Origin: Flavobacterium sp. HJ-32-4
GTDB taxonomy: Bacteria > Bacteroidota > Bacteroidia > Flavobacteriales > Flavobacteriaceae
NCBI RefSeq assembly: GCF_022532105.1
Contig: NZ_CP092832.1
Location: 1,889,001 to 1,953,000, forward strand
DNA: 64,000 nucleotides
Reading direction: 5' to 3'
Shown: one piece after another, positions 62,576 through 64,000 of the stretch
Layout: each line of letters begins with the position of its first letter
How positions within the stretch are numbered: the first letter of the stretch is position 1
Position numbers and translations under genes: made by a program
Notes under the pieces: generated by a model
Database searches by the model: none
Told to the model about the DNA's origin: nothing
The model's input: only the letters and a program-made list of their open reading frames with translations

Positions 62576-63346
62576 ATGTCCCGACCCGCCCAACTCGCCG
62601 CTTTTGAACGTTTGCTCAACATCATGGACGACCTGCGCGCGCAGTGTCCGTGGGACAAAAAGCAAACCCTGCAGTCGCTTCGCCACCTGACCATCGAGGA
62701 GACGTATGAGTTAGGCGATGCCATCCTCGACAGCGACCTGCAGGAGGTGAAGAAAGAACTGGGCGATTTGCTGCTCCACATTGTCTTTTACGCCAAGATT
62801 GGAAGCGAGACCGGTGATTTCGACATTGCCGATGTGTGCCATGAGATTTGTGAGAAACTCATCCACCGCCACCCGCATATCTATGGGGATGTGACCGTGG
62901 CGGACGAAGAGGAAGTCAAGCAAAATTGGGAGAAACTGAAATTGAAGGAAGGCAAGAAATCGGTGTTGGAAGGCGTGCCCCGCAGCCTGCCGGCGATGGT
63001 GAAGGCCAGCCGCATACAGGATAAAGTGAAAGGCGTCGGCTTCGACTGGGAACAACCCGAGCAGGTCTGGGAAAAAGTGCAGGAGGAACTGGGCGAGCTA
63101 CAGCACGAAGTCGCAACGGCCGACCACGACCGCATCGAATCGGAGTTTGGCGATGTATTGTTCTCGATGATCAACTACGCCCGTTTCCTCAACGTCAACC
63201 CCGAAGACGCCCTCGAACGCACCAATAAAAAGTTCATCAAACGCTTCCAACACCTCGAAAAACGCGCCGCCGAAACCGGTAAAAAACTGGCCGATATGAC
63301 GTTGGCGGAAATGGATGTGTTTTGGGAGGAAGCGAAGAAGCTGTGA
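62576..63346 (+). CDS. mazG: Nucleoside triphosphate pyrophosphohydrolase MazG
   Basis: The 256-residue protein has two MazG domains. The first has CPWDKKQTLQSLRHLTIEETYELGDAI near 20-46, with the Glu/Asp that bind Mg-NTP, and KKELGDLLLHIVFYAKIG. The second, in the C-terminal half, has KVQEELGELQHEVA and FGDVLFSMINYARFLN. It hydrolyses all canonical NTPs to NMP and pyrophosphate and limits damaged nucleotides. The upstream gap is filled with repeats. Confidence 0.94.
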   Translation: MSRPAQLAAFERLLNIMDDLRAQCPWDKKQTLQSLRHLTIEETYELGDAILDSDLQEVKKELGDLLLHIVFYAKIGSETGDFDIADVCHEICEKLIHRHPHIYGDVTVADEEEVKQNWEKLKLKEGKKSVLEGVPRSLPAMVKASRIQDKVKGVGFDWEQPEQVWEKVQEELGELQHEVATADHDRIESEFGDVLFSMINYARFLNVNPEDALERTNKKFIKRFQHLEKRAAETGKKLADMTLAEMDVFWEEAKKL

Positions 63347-63358
63347 GTAGCGGAGGCA

Positions 63359-63425
63359 ATTTGCGAATGAGCCAATTAGCGAATTAGCGAATGTGGAATT
63401 AGATAATGAGAAAATTAGATAATGG
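63359..63425 (+). repeat. ATTAGCGAAT array after mazG
   Basis: GCGAATGAGCCAATTAGCGAATTAGCGAATG and further ATTAGATAATGAG-type units follow the mazG stop. The rest of the gap to 63643 contains the hairpin GAGACT / AGTCTC near 63610 and nothing else I can support. Confidence 0.75.
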
Positions 63426-63643
63426 GGTAGGAGCGTGGTAGTAAGGGGGATCAAGAATCATCGTATGCGCTAATGGGACAGGGGCAAAACCGAGTTTACC
63501 ATATTAGTGTTGGGTAAGGGAAAAGCCGACGCTTAGAGCTAGATCGCCATCCAGGGAAACGAAACAGTTATCTCCTAGCTTAAAGAAACAGACCAGCCGC
63601 GCGTTGAAGAGACTTTTTAGTCTCAATTGAGAAACGGAAGACA

Positions 63644-64000
63644 TTACATACAAAAATGGCGTCTTGCCATGCTGGCTCGACCGAACGGAACAGCCTTTCT
63701 TACATCGTGTGCCTGCCGTTCCTCCCGGTAATAAGCCGGCTCATTGGGTGCGTTTCGTCCGCTAAGGAAGTGGCGGCTCCACTTGACAGCCGTTGGAACA
63801 AATTCCTTTTTACCCCTCTTGAAAGCAATGACGGTTTTCTCCTCTTCCGTCGCCATTCGGATTTGGAAATTACGATTTTTGGAAGGATGAAACACCTTCA
63901 GGAGTTGGTCCACAAAAGCCTGTTTGATCGTGTCATTTGTGGTTGCAATCTGGAAGAAGGAAAAATGATCCTCCGGAAGGTCAGACAAATTAAAAATGTG
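63644..64000 (-). CDS. C-terminal part of an unrecognised protein (cut by window edge)
   Basis: The - strand frame is open from the right edge to a TAA stop at 63644. That gives at least 118 residues ending ARRHFCM, with EEKTVIAFKRGKKEFVP and RHFLSGRNAPNEPAYYREER. A TTG at 63988 could be read as a start, but the frame stays open beyond it, so a partial gene is more likely. I recognise no family. It lies close to the mazG repeat array; the gene could also be a degraded remnant. Confidence 0.4.
   Translation of the reverse strand, partial: HIFNLSDLPEDHFSFFQIATTNDTIKQAFVDQLLKVFHPSKNRNFQIRMATEEEKTVIAFKRGKKEFVPTAVKWSRHFLSGRNAPNEPAYYREERQAHDVRKAVPFGRASMARRHFCM

Noticed and set aside
63347..63643. 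tRNA or small RNA after mazG
   Set aside because: The GAGACT/AGTCTC hairpin is short, without a cloverleaf or T-run.

Overview
The window is chromosomal DNA of a Bacteroidota bacterium, most likely a member of the Flavobacteriaceae with a rather high GC content for that family. The evidence is the flavobacterial order bamD - omega - coaBC - DUF4835 - recN, three secreted proteins with type 9 secretion (T9SS) type A C-terminal signals, a bacillithiol-type YtxJ protein, the pabB / def / DUF5606 / mazG cluster, and many TAnnTTTG promoter -7 boxes. I see no rRNA, tRNA, CRISPR array, prophage or transposase gene. Nearly all genes look chromosomal and housekeeping.

Layout. 1-5.6 kb: a + strand run for outer membrane assembly (bamD end), RNA polymerase omega, CoA synthesis (coaBC), an outer-membrane-type DUF4835 protein, recN and fabV. 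5.8-13.0 kb: two large T9SS-secreted multidomain surface proteins. 13.1-17.2 kb: glycosyltransferase, coaE, and a sensor kinase / response regulator pair. 17.5-25.9 kb (- strand): acyl-ACP thioesterase, two small envelope proteins, miaA, a DEDDh exonuclease-GIY-YIG fusion, a YggS PLP protein, DUF1015, 3-hydroxybutyryl-CoA dehydrogenase and a Gfo/Idh oxidoreductase. 26.6-28.6 kb (+): pcm tightly followed by a secreted peptidase S51 protein. 28.6-33.8 kb (-): smpB, an unusual ABC ATPase with its membrane partner, a lipoprotein, a GNAT and an aldose-1-epimerase-like protein. 33.9-36.2 kb (+): an M1 metallopeptidase. 36.2-49.3 kb (-): mostly small envelope proteins, a membrane-anchored LuxR-type regulator, a YdjC deacetylase, NYN-LOTUS, flavodoxin, Crp/Fnr, GNAT, miaE, an outer membrane beta-barrel receptor and glyA. 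49.4-54.1 kb (+): frameshifted fumarylacetoacetase, a lipoprotein, and the agmatine-to-putrescine pair aguB-aguA. 54.1-55.1 kb (-): a membrane protein and ytxJ. 55.4-63.3 kb (+): clpB, MFS transporter, pabB, def, DUF5606 and mazG. The right edge holds the end of an unrecognised gene.

The most unusual content is between the genes. First, a 131-133 bp inverted-repeat element bounded by TTAA occurs three times (26113, 26351, 58018) with a shared internal core and no ORF. It looks like a miniature mobile element or a structured RNA/DNA repeat. Second, many intergenic gaps carry arrays of 7-12 bp units. Their strand polarity follows the gap end, not the direction of the adjoining gene: G/A-rich on the + strand at the left end of a gap and C/A/T-rich at its right end. 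In the ATTAGCGAAT family this builds real inverted repeats. Third, a pair of near-palindromes 42 bp apart precedes ytxJ. Fourth, the fumarylacetoacetase gene is split by one extra A in an A8 run.
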